A DNA stretch of 64,000 nt from assembly GCF_016808095.1 (NCBI RefSeq), contig NC_068976.1:8589001-8653000 (forward strand). Reading direction: 5' to 3'. A program made the position numbers and the translations under genes. The notes under the pieces are model-generated. The model had not been told where the DNA came from. It did not search any database and saw only the letters and a list, made by a program, of their open reading frames with translations. This stretch comes from Vigna angularis. Taxonomy: Eukaryota; Streptophyta; Magnoliopsida; Fabales; Fabaceae. This document shows positions 47,960-59,399 of the stretch, piece after piece (position 1 is the stretch's first letter; the number at the start of each line of letters is the position of its first letter).

Positions 47960-50750
47960 ACATTTTAGATAAGATCGTCTAGAGAGACTAAATTGTAACA
48001 ACTCATGCTTTGAAGTTTAACATACAATACTTAACGAAATATTACTTATAGAATGAAGCGTCTAACGAATTGTATTTGCTAAAGAATAACACTGAATAAA
48101 GTGTTTATCAATACAAATATCTATCCAAAGTGTTGAATGAAATAATCATTTACAATGTTTTTATAAATACAACATTTTAAAATAAATATTATCTAACCGA
48201 CATGATTGACAAACAATGTCTGATATAATGGAAACCTTTAAGTAAACACTGAACCTAACATCCAAATAGTGTTGAGCCAATAAGCGTTTAACGAAAGGAA
48301 TCATCAAGGATATTAGTATAACGCGCCAAACACTATCAAATGATATATGAATATCTGATATCACAATTGCATATAATGCATAAACTTAAAAAGCACCAAA
48401 CACTATAGAGCTCCTAACATAGCGTCTAATCGTCATAGCGTTTGAACAAAAAGAAAAAGCCTATGAACAACACAACTGAAATTAAATAACTTTACAAGTT
48501 ACTTAAAACAGACTAGCATCAAACAATTAAACCAACCATCACGCTTAAGCGCTTAAGTCGTCTAATACATCAAATGCCTAGGTCATGTAATGGTTTGAAT
48601 GCATTGTGTTGTGCTCTCTTTTTCTGTGTATATTATCAACTTTATTCAAAAGCATGCTCATAATAAGAAGAACATTTAGAAACATGAGGATATTCAAATA
48701 AAGTTTCATGAATACCTTTTGCCTGTCTCATCCGTACACAACACAGTTACTCTACAAGAAAGCAACATAGCTTATGACTTTATCATAAAGGCTACATACC
48801 TAAAGGAAATTCAAATCTCTAAGTAATGGTCATATCTCAAAGAAGGCTACATAAAGAGGACTCGATAAAGAGATAAAGAACAACAAGGAAAAAAATGGAA
48901 TTGCTATCATTGAATCATTACGCTGTTGCTCTACCTCTAAGTTTATCTTGTCTAAAGCCTTTCGTTCAAAGAGAAAGAACCCTTACAAGCTTTCAGAAGT
49001 ACATTGTATTATTCATATATCTTATTTACGAGATTTGTCTTCTGTTTTGTAACAAACCAAAACACTCGTGTTATATTCAGAAGTGAATTCAAACACTTAT
49101 ATTGTTTAACTCCACTGAGTTAAACATTCTAGACAGGTTGTCTAGTATGGATATCAAGAGCGGTTAAACTCGTTTTAGTCAGATTGACTAGGGTTGGAAT
49201 CAAGAGTGATTGATAATACTTCGTGTATACCAAGAGTGGTTTGTACTCGTTGTAATCTTTGTAAATTTTTAGTGAAACTCTTTAAAAAGTCTTAAGGGAG
49301 AGTATATGTAACTCAGGTTGAGGGAACCAATATAAAAATACTTGTGTTATTATTTTTCTTGCTTAAAATGTTTTCCTAAACACTTTATTAAAAATACACA
49401 TGTTTAACAACTATTGCAGATCGTCTAATCCGTACAATAGTCATTAAGTGTTGATTTGCGAAAAAGATTAAAACTTGAGGAAATGATCCAGATCCTAATG
49501 GAAAATGAAGGATATGCCATCAAACATCGTCCTCTATTCAAAGGAGAAAAATTCAATCATTAGAAGCAAAGAATGATTACTTTTTTTGAATCATGTCACG
49601 TCAACATGTGGGATATTGTAGAAAATGGAAACTTTATACTTCTGAATAGAGAAGGAGAGCCCTTGGCTAGAATCTATTGGTCAGAAGATCATAAACTTAG
49701 TTATCTTTTGAACTCTAAGGCTAACAATATATTAATGTGTGCTCTGTGTGAAGAAGAGTATGAAAAGGTATAACAATGTAAAAGTGCAAAAGATATGTGG
49801 GACATACTAATACACACATACGAAGAAACCAACAAAGTCAAAGAAGAAGAGGCAATAAGTACTTTAGAAGAACTAAGCTCATTTAAAGATGATGAAGAAG
49901 TAAAACTATGTCTAATGTTTGACTCAACTGGTGATACATTAGATAACTCTAACGAGGAGGTAGATTTTAGTGATATTCATTCTGTCATTGAAGCATATGA
50001 TGAATTAATGCCAAATTCCTCAAAAATGGCAGAAGCTTATCAAAGTTTAAGAAAACAATTTAAAATTATTTAAAAGAAAATGAGATTTGGAAAAATGATT
50101 TGGCATGATCTAAGTTTGATGTAAAATCCTTCCTAGCAACCTAGAAAGGAAGCTAATTATTTTGAAACGAGAAAATGAAAATCTCTTTTTGAAAAATGTT
50201 AAGCTAGTGAAGAACACAACTATAGCTAAAACCACTAAACGCCTTAAACAACTTCAAAACAACATAATATAGTAGAATTCCTTAAACTTGATTTCTGCAC
50301 CCTTCATTCTACAAATGTAAATTAAGAAGGGTTGTTTTTTCTTTAAATTTTTCATTTAAATACATGATAAGTGTCTACATTGATATGTTTGTTAAGACAA
50401 GATCCTTTAGAGAGACTAAACTGTCTAGCAACTCATGTTTTAAAGTTTAACATACAATACTTAACGAAATATTATTTATAGAATGAAGGTCTAACAAATT
50501 GTATTTGCCTAAGACTAACCGTGAATAATGAATTTATCAATACAACTTTCTATTCAAAGTGTTGAATGAAATAATCATTTACCATGTTGAACTTAATGGT
50601 GAAACTCAAGATTTAATATCCAAACAATATTGAGTCAATGAACGTCTAACGTAATGAATTATCAAATATATCAGTACAATGTGTTAAAAAATGCTATCAA
50701 ATGATATATGAACGTATGATATAAGGAGATATTAGATATATTTTAACATT
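47960..50750 (+). mobile_element. SIRE/Maximus-like Copia remnant with truncated 3' LTR
   Basis: A block at about 47960-48330 (AGAGAGACTAAA, then TACTTAACGAAATATTA, then GTGTTGAATGAAATAATC) recurs in the same order at 50390-50700. The long 5' repeat runs to about 49440, giving an LTR of roughly 1.4 kb, and the 3' repeat is cut short near 50750. Between them lies only a broken gag. Long LTRs and this gag type point to the SIRE/Maximus lineage. Ends are approximate. Confidence 0.6.
49480..50073 (+). pseudogene. SIRE-like gag pseudogene with internal deletion
   Basis: The frame has FKGEKFNH-stop-KQRMITFF (the usual Trp replaced by TAG at 49561), then WSEDHKLSYLLNSKANNILMCAL, a second stop at 49771, CKSAKDMWDILIHTYEETNKVK, and finally EVKLCLMFDSTGDTLD and AYDELMPNSSKMAEAYQSLRK. 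The last two blocks belong to the C-terminal gag of SIRE-type elements. The Arg-rich and CCHC knuckle part that should lie between is absent. There is no protease or pol downstream. Confidence 0.65.
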
Positions 50751-51048
50751 ATAACTATTTATTTCATTTTATTATTTATTAGGAAATACATTTTTAACCT
50801 ATTTATGAATATAATTATGATCATATTTACATACATTTGATAGATATATTTAGTAAATATAATTTTTCCTTAATTTGTATAATAAAGTCTTGTAATATAT
50901 ATTTATATTAATAACTTTATGAATAAAGAAATATGAATTTTCTTTAAAACTTATCATTTCCTTTCACTATCACCTCATCCACATAGTCAAAACTAATATA
51001 AACAATAAGCTAAATATATACACAAGATTTCGAACAAATTTAATTTTA

Positions 51049-51350
51049 GGCTTAATACCTGTTTTTGTCCCTCTTTTTAAGGGAAATGTTCACTTTCGTC
51101 CTACCTTTTTCAAAAAGTTCAATTTGGTCCCACGTTGTGAAAAAAGTGTCCAAGTTAATCCTTTTTGGTCACAGCGTTAAATATTTAACGATTCTGCTGC
51201 CAGCTAGGAGTGTGGTGTGCAACGTGGCTTTTTACTTGCGTAACGTGGCAGTGACAGTTTAGGGTTTAACTGAGAACGTGGCAGTGAGATTAAAATTGTG
51301 ATTGTTAGGGTTTGATTTGGTTTGGGTATTTCGAAATTGGTCTCTGAGGA
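51049..51350 (+). repeat. Left TIR of the MULE
   Basis: About 300 bp, inverted copy of 54300-54609. Shared landmarks include GTTAAATATTTAACG, TGCTGCCAGCTAGGAGTG and ACGTGGCAGTGACAG. Confidence 0.9.
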
Positions 51351-51620
51351 TAAGCATTTTGGAGAACCTGCAAATCAAATTTGGGTGAAAGTGAAGGTGA
51401 AATCTGCAGAGGATATCGAATTCCGCAAATCAAATCAGGTTAGAGGTTTTTCGAAAATGTTTTCATTGTTGTCGCGTTTGAGGGGGTTTAACTATGGGTG
51501 AAAGGTGAAATTGTTTTATGTGGAAAGTTGTCTTCTTTTGATGCATGATAGTGGTCCCATAGGTCTTACTTGAACTGAAATTAGTGGTCCCCTGTTTGCA
51601 TTTGCAGGGTTCGGGTAGGG

Positions 51621-54007
51621 ATGTCTGATGACATGTTTCGGGTAGTGGTCCACCATGGTGGGACCTTGATCAAAGAAGTCCCCTTTAATTATATAGGGGG
51701 AGAGATAACTAATTGGGACGTAGACCCCGATAAATGGTGTTATTTTGGAGTTTTAGGTTCACTTAACGATATGGGATACATGCAAGTAGAAGAATTATAT
51801 TACAGTGTCCAACATGTTCTACATAAGGTTGATGATGATAAAGGAGCTATGAACATGATAAATGTGGCTAAGTATTTGGGGGAAGTGAACCTGTATGTTG
51901 TGCATGGGGTGGAGGAAGCAACTATCTTACAAAATGATGAGAATGAGATTCTTTTGCTATGTGAAGGTCATGCAGAAAGTGGTGAGGATAGTGGCGTAGG
52001 AGGAGAAGCACATGTTGAGGGTGGTGAAGAAGGAATGGAAGACGTAGTGGAGGGTGCAGTGGAGGTTGAGAATGAGGATGCACGGGATGTTGAGAATGTA
52101 AGTGAAGGATTGGAGGTTCAGAAGGAGGATTTACTGGATGTTGACAATGAGGATTGGTTGGATGTTGAGCATGACGATGCATTGGAGGTTGAGAAGGAGG
52201 ATTCAGTGTATAATGAGGATGTTCAGCATGAGGATGCAGAAGATGATGAGGTTGCAGTGGCGGTTGAGAATGACGATGAAGTTGAGAGTGTAAGTGAGGC
52301 TGAAATTGAGGTCGAAAGTGAAGAAGAAGTGGAAGTGAACAGTGATGATGCAGCAGGAATGGATGATTTGAGGGGTGATGAATACGTGGATGATGAAGAC
52401 AGTGAAAAAGAAACCCAACAGTGTAGGGGGTTGTCAGATGATGAGTGGGAGTCTGATAAGCTTTTAACTCCTGAAAATAGTGCAAGTGAGGAGGATGACA
52501 ATGATGATACAATAGATGTAGGTCCTTTTTCAAAATATGTAAAGCAGAAGTCCATGGCAGATTACAAGTGGGAAGTGGGCACTATTTTTACTGACAGGGA
52601 AGAGTTTAAGGATGCTATTAGAAGGTATGCTGTTCATGCTGGGAGGGATCTAAAATTTATGAAAAATGATAACCGTAGGGTGAGGGTGACATGCATGGGT
52701 GGCCAAGGTAAGTGCCCATGGCTAGCTTATTGTGGTTATTTGCCATCACGAAAGATTTGGCAATTGAGGAAGATAATTGATACTCATAGTTGTAGTAGAC
52801 AACTTAATATTAAACTGATGAATGCTAAGTGGTTAAGTCAAGAAATAGATACATCTTTAGTTGAGAATCCTAGTTTAAAGGTGAGTGATATTCGTACTAA
52901 AGCATTAAGAAAATGGAATACAAATGTTACAATATCCAAGGCAAGAAGGGCAAAGTTAATTGCCACAAGAATGGTTGAAGGAGATTTCATAGAACAATAT
53001 AAAAGGGTGTACGACTATGGACATGAGCTGTTGAGGTGTAATCCAGGCTCAACAGTGCAAATTAAAGTTGACTCTCATAATGGTGACCCAATCTTTCAAA
53101 GAATGTATGTTTGTCTGAAAGCTTGTAAAGATAGTTTCATAAGTTGTAGGCCCATTATATGTTTAGACGGATGTTTTTTGAAAGGTGTTTACAAGGGGGA
53201 GCTGCTCACTGCTGTTGGTAGGGATCCAAACGACCAAATGCTTCCCCTTGCCTATGCAGTAGTAGAAGTGGAGAACAAAGACAGCTGGACATGGTTTTTG
53301 CAATTGTTAATTGAAGACCTTGGAGGCAGTGAAGTATGTGGAGGGTGCACATGGATGTCAGACCAGCAGAAGGTATAGGATATGGTTTTTGCAATTTAGT
53401 TAATGATTTTGTATACGATATGGTTTTATTACTAAATTTAATTGTGCAGGGGTTAGTCTTAGCTATCCAAGAGCTTTTGCCTCGGGCAGAACAAAGATAC
53501 TGTTTAAGGCACATGTATGCAAACTTTAGGAAAAGGTTTGGTGGGCAGGTATTAAAAAATCTGATGTGGAGTGCTGCAACCACCACATATCCCCAGGCTT
53601 GGGAGAGAGAAATGCTGAAAATTAAAGAAGTCAATGTTGAAGCATATAAATACCTCATAGCCATTCCCCCAAGGTAACCCATTAGCCATTATATACACAT
53701 TACTATCACAGATGTATTGTAACCCATTTGAGAAATCTTATTACCACAGGTTTTGGTCAAGGTCTCGCTTCACAGCTCAACCAATGTGTGATACCCTTGA
53801 TAACAACATCACTGAAGCTTTCAACAGTGTCCTCATTCATGCAAGAGGAAAACCAATTATAACAATGATGGAGGATATCAGATTGTATCTCATGAAAAGG
53901 TGGGCCACCAACAGAAGCAAGGTGGCATCTATGGAGTTCACAATATGCCCAAAAATAAAGAACAGGCTTAAGAAAGAATGTAATTTGTCTAGATTTTGGC
54001 TGCCAAG
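51621..54007 (+). pseudogene. mudrA-type MULE transposase, C-terminally truncated
   Basis: Cut-and-paste transposase. Three exons fit: 51621-53372, 53450-53673 and 53750-54007, with GT-AG introns and consistent phases (about 744 codons). The N-terminal domain (MSDDMFRVVVHHGG, about 1-110) is followed by a long Glu/Asp/Val-rich acidic region (about 125-275) and the MuDR-type DNA-binding domain (about 310-400, IFTDREEFKDAIRRYAV and KCPWLAYC). The catalytic domain has D516 (LDGCFLKG), D581 (MSDQQK) and a Glu in NNITEAFN (53814-53816). Reading then ends at a donor-like GT after WLPR; the SWIM zinc finger expected downstream is missing. A catalytic core appears intact, so the defect is the lost C-terminus. 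Confidence 0.85.
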
Positions 54008-54111
54008 GTAATCTTATTACCACAGTTTATATACATCTTCTTAGGGAATCTATGAACAAATGCATCAAATCAACTAAAGAAAACATTAACTAACAAGGGT
54101 ATACTTAAAAC

Positions 54112-54300
54112 CTTGTAATGAGGACAACCCCAAAAATTTCTCCCAGCATTCTTCGTGGTTCTGGCCACTTTCATTACTGCAATATCACCACAGTAACAAG
54201 TAGGGATTAACCCACCTCCCCTAGAAGCACCACCATGGGACGAACGAGAGGATCCTTTGGCCCAGCTTTTCGAAAACGAAGAACACCCTTGGGAACCCAT
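54112..54300 (-). pseudogene. GRF-type zinc-finger protein, first exon only
   Basis: Minus-strand frame of 63 codons starting at ATG 54300, which lies in the inner end of the right TIR. A Ser/Gly-rich head (GGASRGGGLIP) is followed by a GRF zinc finger: CYCG, then NAGRNFWGCPHYK (ligands Cys, Cys, Cys, His). It ends at a plausible donor AAG|GTTTT. In legume proteins of this type a second exon encodes the rest of the finger and a C-terminal membrane segment; none is found here. Small GRF genes convergent with the transposase are seen in some plant MULEs (recalled, not verified). Confidence 0.7.
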
Positions 54301-54609
54301 TCTCAATCCTCAAAGACCAATTTCGAAATACCCAAATCAAACCCTAACACTCAGAATTTTAATCTCACTGCCACTGCCACGTTCTCAATTAAACCCTAAA
54401 CTGTCACTGCCACGTTACGCAAGTAAAAAGCCACGTTGCACACCACACTCCTAGCTGGCAGCAGAATCGTTAAATATTTAACGCCGTGACCAAAAAGGAT
54501 TAACTTGGACACTTTTTTCACAAAGTGGGACCAAATTGAACTTTTTGAAAAAGGTAGGACGAAAGTGAACATTTCCCTTAAAAAGAGGGACAAAAACAGG
54601 TATTAAGCC
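54300..54609 (-). repeat. Right TIR of the MULE
   Basis: Inverted counterpart of 51049-51350. It ends GGTATTAAGCC before the target duplication. Confidence 0.9.
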
Positions 54610-55435
54610 TTTAATTTTACTTCTTCATATGTTTAAAACATTTAGTTTCGATCCGGCTTTCATTTTCTCGTCTAACGAGCCACTTTGGAGGAAAGGCTTG
54701 CTTAAAGACAGCATGACTCAACCAACGAATTCAAGAGTACTCATTCTAGAATTATCATATGGAAAAAGTAAAATCCATGACACTTACAATTTAAAGCCAA
54801 ATCATGATACGTGATCGGTGCTAGCTAGCTTATCCTAATCTCCATATACAACAACAAAGACATAGCCATAACAGGTTCTGATAGCATTTTCCTACAAAAA
54901 CACCTTAATAGCTCAATAATCAAGAATAATGCATAAAAATAGCCAGAACACGTAATAAAATCAATGCAACCACATTATGAACCCAAATGAAGAACGTTGT
55001 TTTCAATTTTTAATATCCTTCTTTTCATCAGCCTTCAAATTATTTTTATTTTAAATAAAAAATCTAGAACTTCTTCTAACTTTTCATCCCCTTAATTGTG
55101 TCTCCTTTGCCTTAGTTTCAATTTTGACAGCGAGTGTTGAGCCATATTGTTTAAAGATATTACTTGAGCAGTACCTATAAAAGGCCTTCGAAAATACTTG
55201 TTTTATGTGTTAATTAAATTGTAAAGTTATATTTGAAACTAGTATAATTTGCAGGGCTTAGATTTCTTAATCCGTTGTAATTTATTTGTTAATCACACAT
55301 AGCACTTTCTTTCCAATAACTTTATTGGAGAACTACCAGTTACATTGGTTAAACTCTCTAAATTACAAGATGCATAAGTTTCGTATCTTTTTATACTGTG
55401 AAATGATGACTAATTTAAAGAATATTGTTTCTCAA

Positions 55436-55564
55436 AGGAAGTTTCATATCGACTAATGATAAGACCAATTTATAATATATAAGTGAGATACAAACCTCAC
55501 TCTACAAACCGATTTTGTGTGATTAAGTTAGGTTTAAAATCATTTTCTAATATGGTATCAGAAT
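55436..55564 (+). repeat. Third copy of the TRIM-like LTR, with primer site
   Basis: About 117 bp resembling the LTRs at 36770 and 36968 (GATAAGACCAATTTATAATATATAAGTG-like, then TTAAGTTAGG), followed directly by TGGTATCAGA at 55553. The partner LTR is not visible. The 54620-55435 stretch before it holds no recognised gene. Confidence 0.55.
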
Positions 55565-55692
55565 CATTGTTGAAGCATATCCTAGACATGGTAACATATC
55601 TACTGCTTAGATACTAAATTCCAAGATTGATACAAACTTTTACAGACAAAAACATATATGGATTGGTATACTCCCCAACCCTAAAAATGAAC

Positions 55693-56909
55693 TGTTATTG
55701 ATAAATGATCAGCAACAATAATTTATTATTAATGGGTTTTGATTTAGTCATAATGGTTAAGAGATATTTCAGGAATCATAATCTTAACTTATTAGATTGT
55801 TAAAGAGATATTTCAGGAACCACTGATAGCATATATCTCTTCTTATTATGTAGTGCTCATCTTGTATAAATACTGCATTCATATACATAATAAAGAGAAT
55901 AAATTCATCTATATGGTATCAGATATATTTTCTTGATCCTATCTCTCCCACCTTCTTCAAATTTCTTTTACGGTCTAGGGCGTCGCTCCCTCTCTTCACG
56001 CATGGCTGCGGAATCCAATCTAACCTTCCCTAACCCCATGAACCCACAAAGCCCTTCTCCTTTGTTACTTTGTCAGGCGTCGTCAAGCTGACACAATCCA
56101 ACTATCTCAACTGGCACTTACAAATAGAAGTAATTCTAGATGGCTTTGACCTCTACAAATTCCTCAATGGGTCTCATCCAGCACCGGCAACCCTCATCGA
56201 CAACACTGATACCCCACCTATCAGTCAAGCCAACCCCGCGTATCTTTCCTGGAAACGCCAAGATCGTCTCATCTATGGCGCTCTTCTTACCACTCTCTCG
56301 GATTCCATTGTCTCGCTGGTTACCTAGACCAAAACCTCTGCTGCTTTCTGGTCAACTCTCAAGGGCACTTTCGCATGTGCCTCTCGTGGACACGTCAAGC
56401 AACTCAAGGATCGCTTATGTTCCATGGTAAAAGGCACACTTTCTATCACAGAATTCATGAACAACATCAAAATAGTTGTTGATTTACTTGCTTCCATCGG
56501 TCACTCCGTTTCCGTCGAGGACGTTACTGATAACGTTCTTCGTGGTCTTGATGAAAGCTTTAAGCCCGTCATTGATGGCATCAACGCCTGGGACAACCCC
56601 ATTGCTTTTGATGAACTCCATGAGAAGCTCATCCAACATGAACTTCACCTAAAAACCACTCACCAACTGACCATAGGTCCCACAACGACACTCATTGCTT
56701 AGGCTAAACCCAACAAAGTCAAACCGAGGCCATCTGTACAGTCATGGTCGTCTCCTCCACCAAATGCTTCTTGGTTTGTGCCACAACAACAGTACACCTC
56801 TCGTTCAGCAGAACCAGGATCCTACTTAGGAAAATGTCAATGGTGCAAAAACGTTGGACATTCGTTGTCACAGTGCCCAATTTTAATAAAGGGAATAAAT
56901 TCATCTATA
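55693..56909 (+). mobile_element. Copia deletion derivative: 5' LTR, gag and a 3' LTR stub
   Basis: The 5' LTR is 55693-55913 (221 bp, begins TGTTATTG), followed at once by primer site TGGTATCAGA. Gag follows. At 56885-56909 the sequence AATAAAGGGAATAAATTC...TCTATA repeats the last 25 bp of the 5' LTR (55889-55913). The whole is flanked by a perfect 5-bp duplication TGAAC (55688-55692 and 56910-56914). Protease, integrase, RT, RNase H and nearly all of the 3' LTR are missing. Confidence 0.87.
56002..56888 (+). pseudogene. Copia gag pseudogene of the deletion derivative
   Basis: From ATG 56002 the frame shifts once near 56065. It then gives LTQSNYLNWHLQIEVIL, SWKRQDRLIYGALL, a stop at 56325, VKQLKDRLCSMVKGTLSI.EFM and LRGLDESFKPVIDGINAWDNP. 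It ends in a perfect CCHC knuckle (CQWCKNVGHSLSQC, about 56841-56882) and runs into the LTR stub. Another stop lies near 56700. This is a UBN2/Retrotran_gag-type capsid. Structural residues survive but the gene is broken. Confidence 0.8.
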
Positions 56910-57299
56910 TGAACCACCCTTTTCAACATTTAAGAATTCTGTCAAACTCATATGTTTTGCATTCCCTTTTGCAGCAAAACAAATTATGTAATATACCGTC
57001 ACAATAAAATATTACAACCTTTTTTTATCAATTTTACACGCCAAGTTTGAATAATATAAGTGACATGATTTGAAAGGTTACGTGGATAACGATGATGATA
57101 AATATTTGGGAATATAAGAACATGACTGTATTTATGAATGGTAAAAGGATAAAGCGGAAATTTTTGGGTTAGCATACATTCTTATATACTTTTAAGAGTG
57201 TATCTGTCCAAGATCTAGCATACTATCTAATTTTATTAGAAATTTAACATAACAATTAGTTGACGGGAAACATAAGGAAGGATATGACAATCTATAGAC

Positions 57300-57303
<4 letters not shown>

Positions 57304-57364
<61 letters not shown>
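57304..57364. repeat. (AT)n microsatellite
   Basis: Uninterrupted AT run. The stretch 56915-57590 around it has no recognisable gene. Confidence 0.95.
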
Positions 57365-57368
<4 letters not shown>

Positions 57369-57758
57369 TGTATTTGTTTTATAAAGATTGATATTGGTAT
57401 TTTAATCTAGGAGAGTAACACATAGGCAAATTGCCTGTTATTTTTTTTTTCTTAATTAATCTTTAAACAAGTTCTCTTTATTCGGTGAAAGAAATATACA
57501 CGTTTGAATACATATTGTCATATAAGATCACAGTGGCATTATTGTAGTTTTAGTGAAAGTATATGTCTTAGTTGTCCAGGAACCGATGCCTAAAGGGGGA
57601 TAATGCCTCGATTCTGAGAACAATCGAGGCAAAAAACTCTACTTCCATTTGCAAAAAGGACTTTTCACTTGACAGCTTTTCTGATATAGAGCTTCTACTT
57701 CGGTTATCTAACTAATCGAGGCAATAAAGGAGGTGGAAGAAGGTGAAAGGAAAAAAGG

Positions 57759-58633
57759 ATGGATCAATCGTTGTTGTCAAATCTGCTTCACCTCCACAAT
57801 TCCCTCGACCCAACCACCTCTCTCCTCTCTGACTCACTCTCATCAACCACTGCCAACCCCTCCTCCTCCACTCCTCCTCCATCGCCACCCTCCTTTTCTT
57901 CACCATTGCCTCCGTCTTTTCCTACATCTCTTCCACGCGCCCCTCCTCCTCCCTTCCCAACCCCAACGCCGCCGCCACCACCAACAACAGCAACTCCAAC
58001 ACCACCACGCGACACCCAATGGTGCTCCCTCTACGGCCACTCCTACCTCGTCTTCACAATCGTCGTCGACAAGCTCAAGTCCCACATCGCCCTTTCCAAT
58101 ATCTCCCTACCCTCCGACTACGCCAACACCATGGTCCTCCCCGCCTCGCCCACGACCTCTCCGCCAAAACCCTCGTCGCCCGCTACTCCCTCGATCCCTG
58201 CCTCGTCTCCAAAATCACCAACATGGTCACCCGCCTCCTCGCTACCAAGCTCTACCCCGAGTTCATCAAAATACACGTTAGTCGCCGCCACCTCCTCGAG
58301 ACCACCCAGGCCTTCGAGGAACTCACATCGCTCCCCAACATGTGTGGCGCCATCGACACCACCACTGTCCACCTCCGCTCCACCCCAACAACAACCCTAA
58401 CCTCAACCCCTACCGCTACCGGTACGACTACCCCTCTCTTTTCCTCCAGGTCGTCTCCGATCACAAGAAGATCTTTTGGGATGTCTGCGTCAAGGCCCTC
58501 GGCGGCACCGATGAAGCCACCCACTTCAGCGATAGACTCCTTTACCGCCCTCTGTCGCCCTTTCTCCTCATCTAGTTCTCCCCCAGCAGGATGGGTACCC
58601 CCGCGCAAAACTTGTTCGATGGAATGCTCATGA
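57759..58633 (+). pseudogene. HARBI1/ALP1-like (PIF/Harbinger-derived) nuclease pseudogene
   Basis: Starts MDQSLLSNLLHLHNSLDP, then a Pro/Ser/Thr-rich region, then across a frameshift near 58140 RLAHDLSAKTLVARYSLDP, KITNMVTRLLATKLYPEFI and TSLPNMCGAIDTTTVHL (the first catalytic Asp region of PIF-type DDE nucleases). After another shift come LFLQVVSDHKKIFWDVCVKA and GGTDEATHFSDRLLYR. The stretch that should carry the third catalytic region is mostly missing: the sequence jumps to PFLL-FSPS and GTPAQNLFDGMLMMGRS. GC content is much higher than the flanks. Such genes are domesticated transposases in plants; this copy is dead. Confidence 0.8.
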
Positions 58634-58653
58634 TGGGAAGAAGTGTATGGGGT

Positions 58654-58790
58654 AGTGTTTGACTTTGCCAATCCACCGAGAGGTTCAATCTTGCTGAGGT
58701 TTCAAGTTGGCGTTAATTGGATTACACCAAACATCCCTATCCCTTCTAATTGGAAGCCTGAAGCTACTTATGACACCAAACTAAACAGGT
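58654..58790 (+). pseudogene. Expansin-like C-terminal fragment
   Basis: An open frame of about 45 codons reads VFDFANPPRGSILLRFQV, then WITPNIPIPSNWKPEATYDTKLN. This matches the C-terminal cellulose-binding (pollen-allergen-like) domain of expansin-family proteins, whose final strand carries IPSNWK..ATYDT. It follows the nuclease fragment within about 20 bp and ends at a donor-like GT. No N-terminal catalytic-like domain is present. Confidence 0.7.
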
Positions 58791-58817
58791 ACTTTGATTT
58801 TGTGTTACAAAAGCCTT

Positions 58818-59190
58818 TGTAGTTTACAATCCTAACAAAGTTAGTGCTGTTAAGGCTAGTGTAGTTGTTGTGCTGGTAGAATTGCTCATGGATGACAAGG
58901 CTGGCATAACGATGATGCATTGGTGCTTTGAGGGATTGTAAGAGATAAGAAATAGTAGAGCATTGGTGCCACTTCTTATTGATCTTCTGAGATTTGGTTT
59001 AGTGAAAGGGAAGAAAAATTCAATAACCTTTGCTTGGATTGTGCAAAGAAGAGGGAGAAGCAGTAGCAAGAAGACTCTTGGCAAATCCAAGAAGTATTCC
59101 TTCTCTTTAAAGCCTGACTTCTGATGGATCTTTGATAGCTAGAAGAAAAGCAGATGCACTGCTCAGACTCCTCAATAGGTGCTGCTCTTA
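58818..59190 (+). pseudogene. U-box/ARM-repeat E3 ligase C-terminal fragment
   Basis: Fragments in shifting frames give NPNKVSAVKASVVVVLVELL, MDDKAGIT, EIRNSRALVPLLIDLLRFG, VKGKKNSIT and, at the end, a KADALLRLLNRCCS-like block. These are the terminal armadillo repeats of plant U-box (PUB) ubiquitin ligases. At least two frameshifts and several stops disable it; no U-box is present. Confidence 0.7.
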
Positions 59191-59399
59191 GCCTCATCAT
59201 TCTATTTGATGATGATATTCACATCACTTCACACTTGTATATTTTGTGAATGAAATTAGTATACTTCAAAAGTAGCTCATCATTTCTTGTTTACAATTTT
59301 TGGTTTCAATGCTTTGGAGCTTTGCCCAAATGATTGTTGATTGAGGAAGAAAAACTTAAACCCCCTCTATTGTAGCCTTTGCTGTAGAAAGGTTGAGAA

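Larger units (their letters stand above)
51049..54609 (+). mobile_element. Mutator-like element (MULE) with long TIRs and two convergent genes
   Basis: 3561 bp, flanked by a perfect direct repeat TTTAATTTTA (51039-51048 and 54610-54619), the 9-11 bp class expected of MULEs. The ends are GGCTTAATACC and its complement GGTATTAAGCC. Inverted homology continues for about 300 bp on each side (51049-51350 and 54300-54609) with few mismatches. Inside are a mudrA-type transposase gene on the plus strand and the first exon of a GRF zinc-finger gene on the minus strand. Both break off near 54010-54110. Confidence 0.92.

Noticed and set aside
51922..52533. A His/Pro/Leu-rich minus-strand frame of 203 codons
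   Set aside because: It is the antisense shadow of the acidic GAG/GAT/GTT-rich region of the MULE transposase.
57520..57560. Left terminal repeat for the composite element near CACAGTGGC
   Set aside because: It does not pair with the right-hand TGCATAGTG, so boundaries were left approximate.
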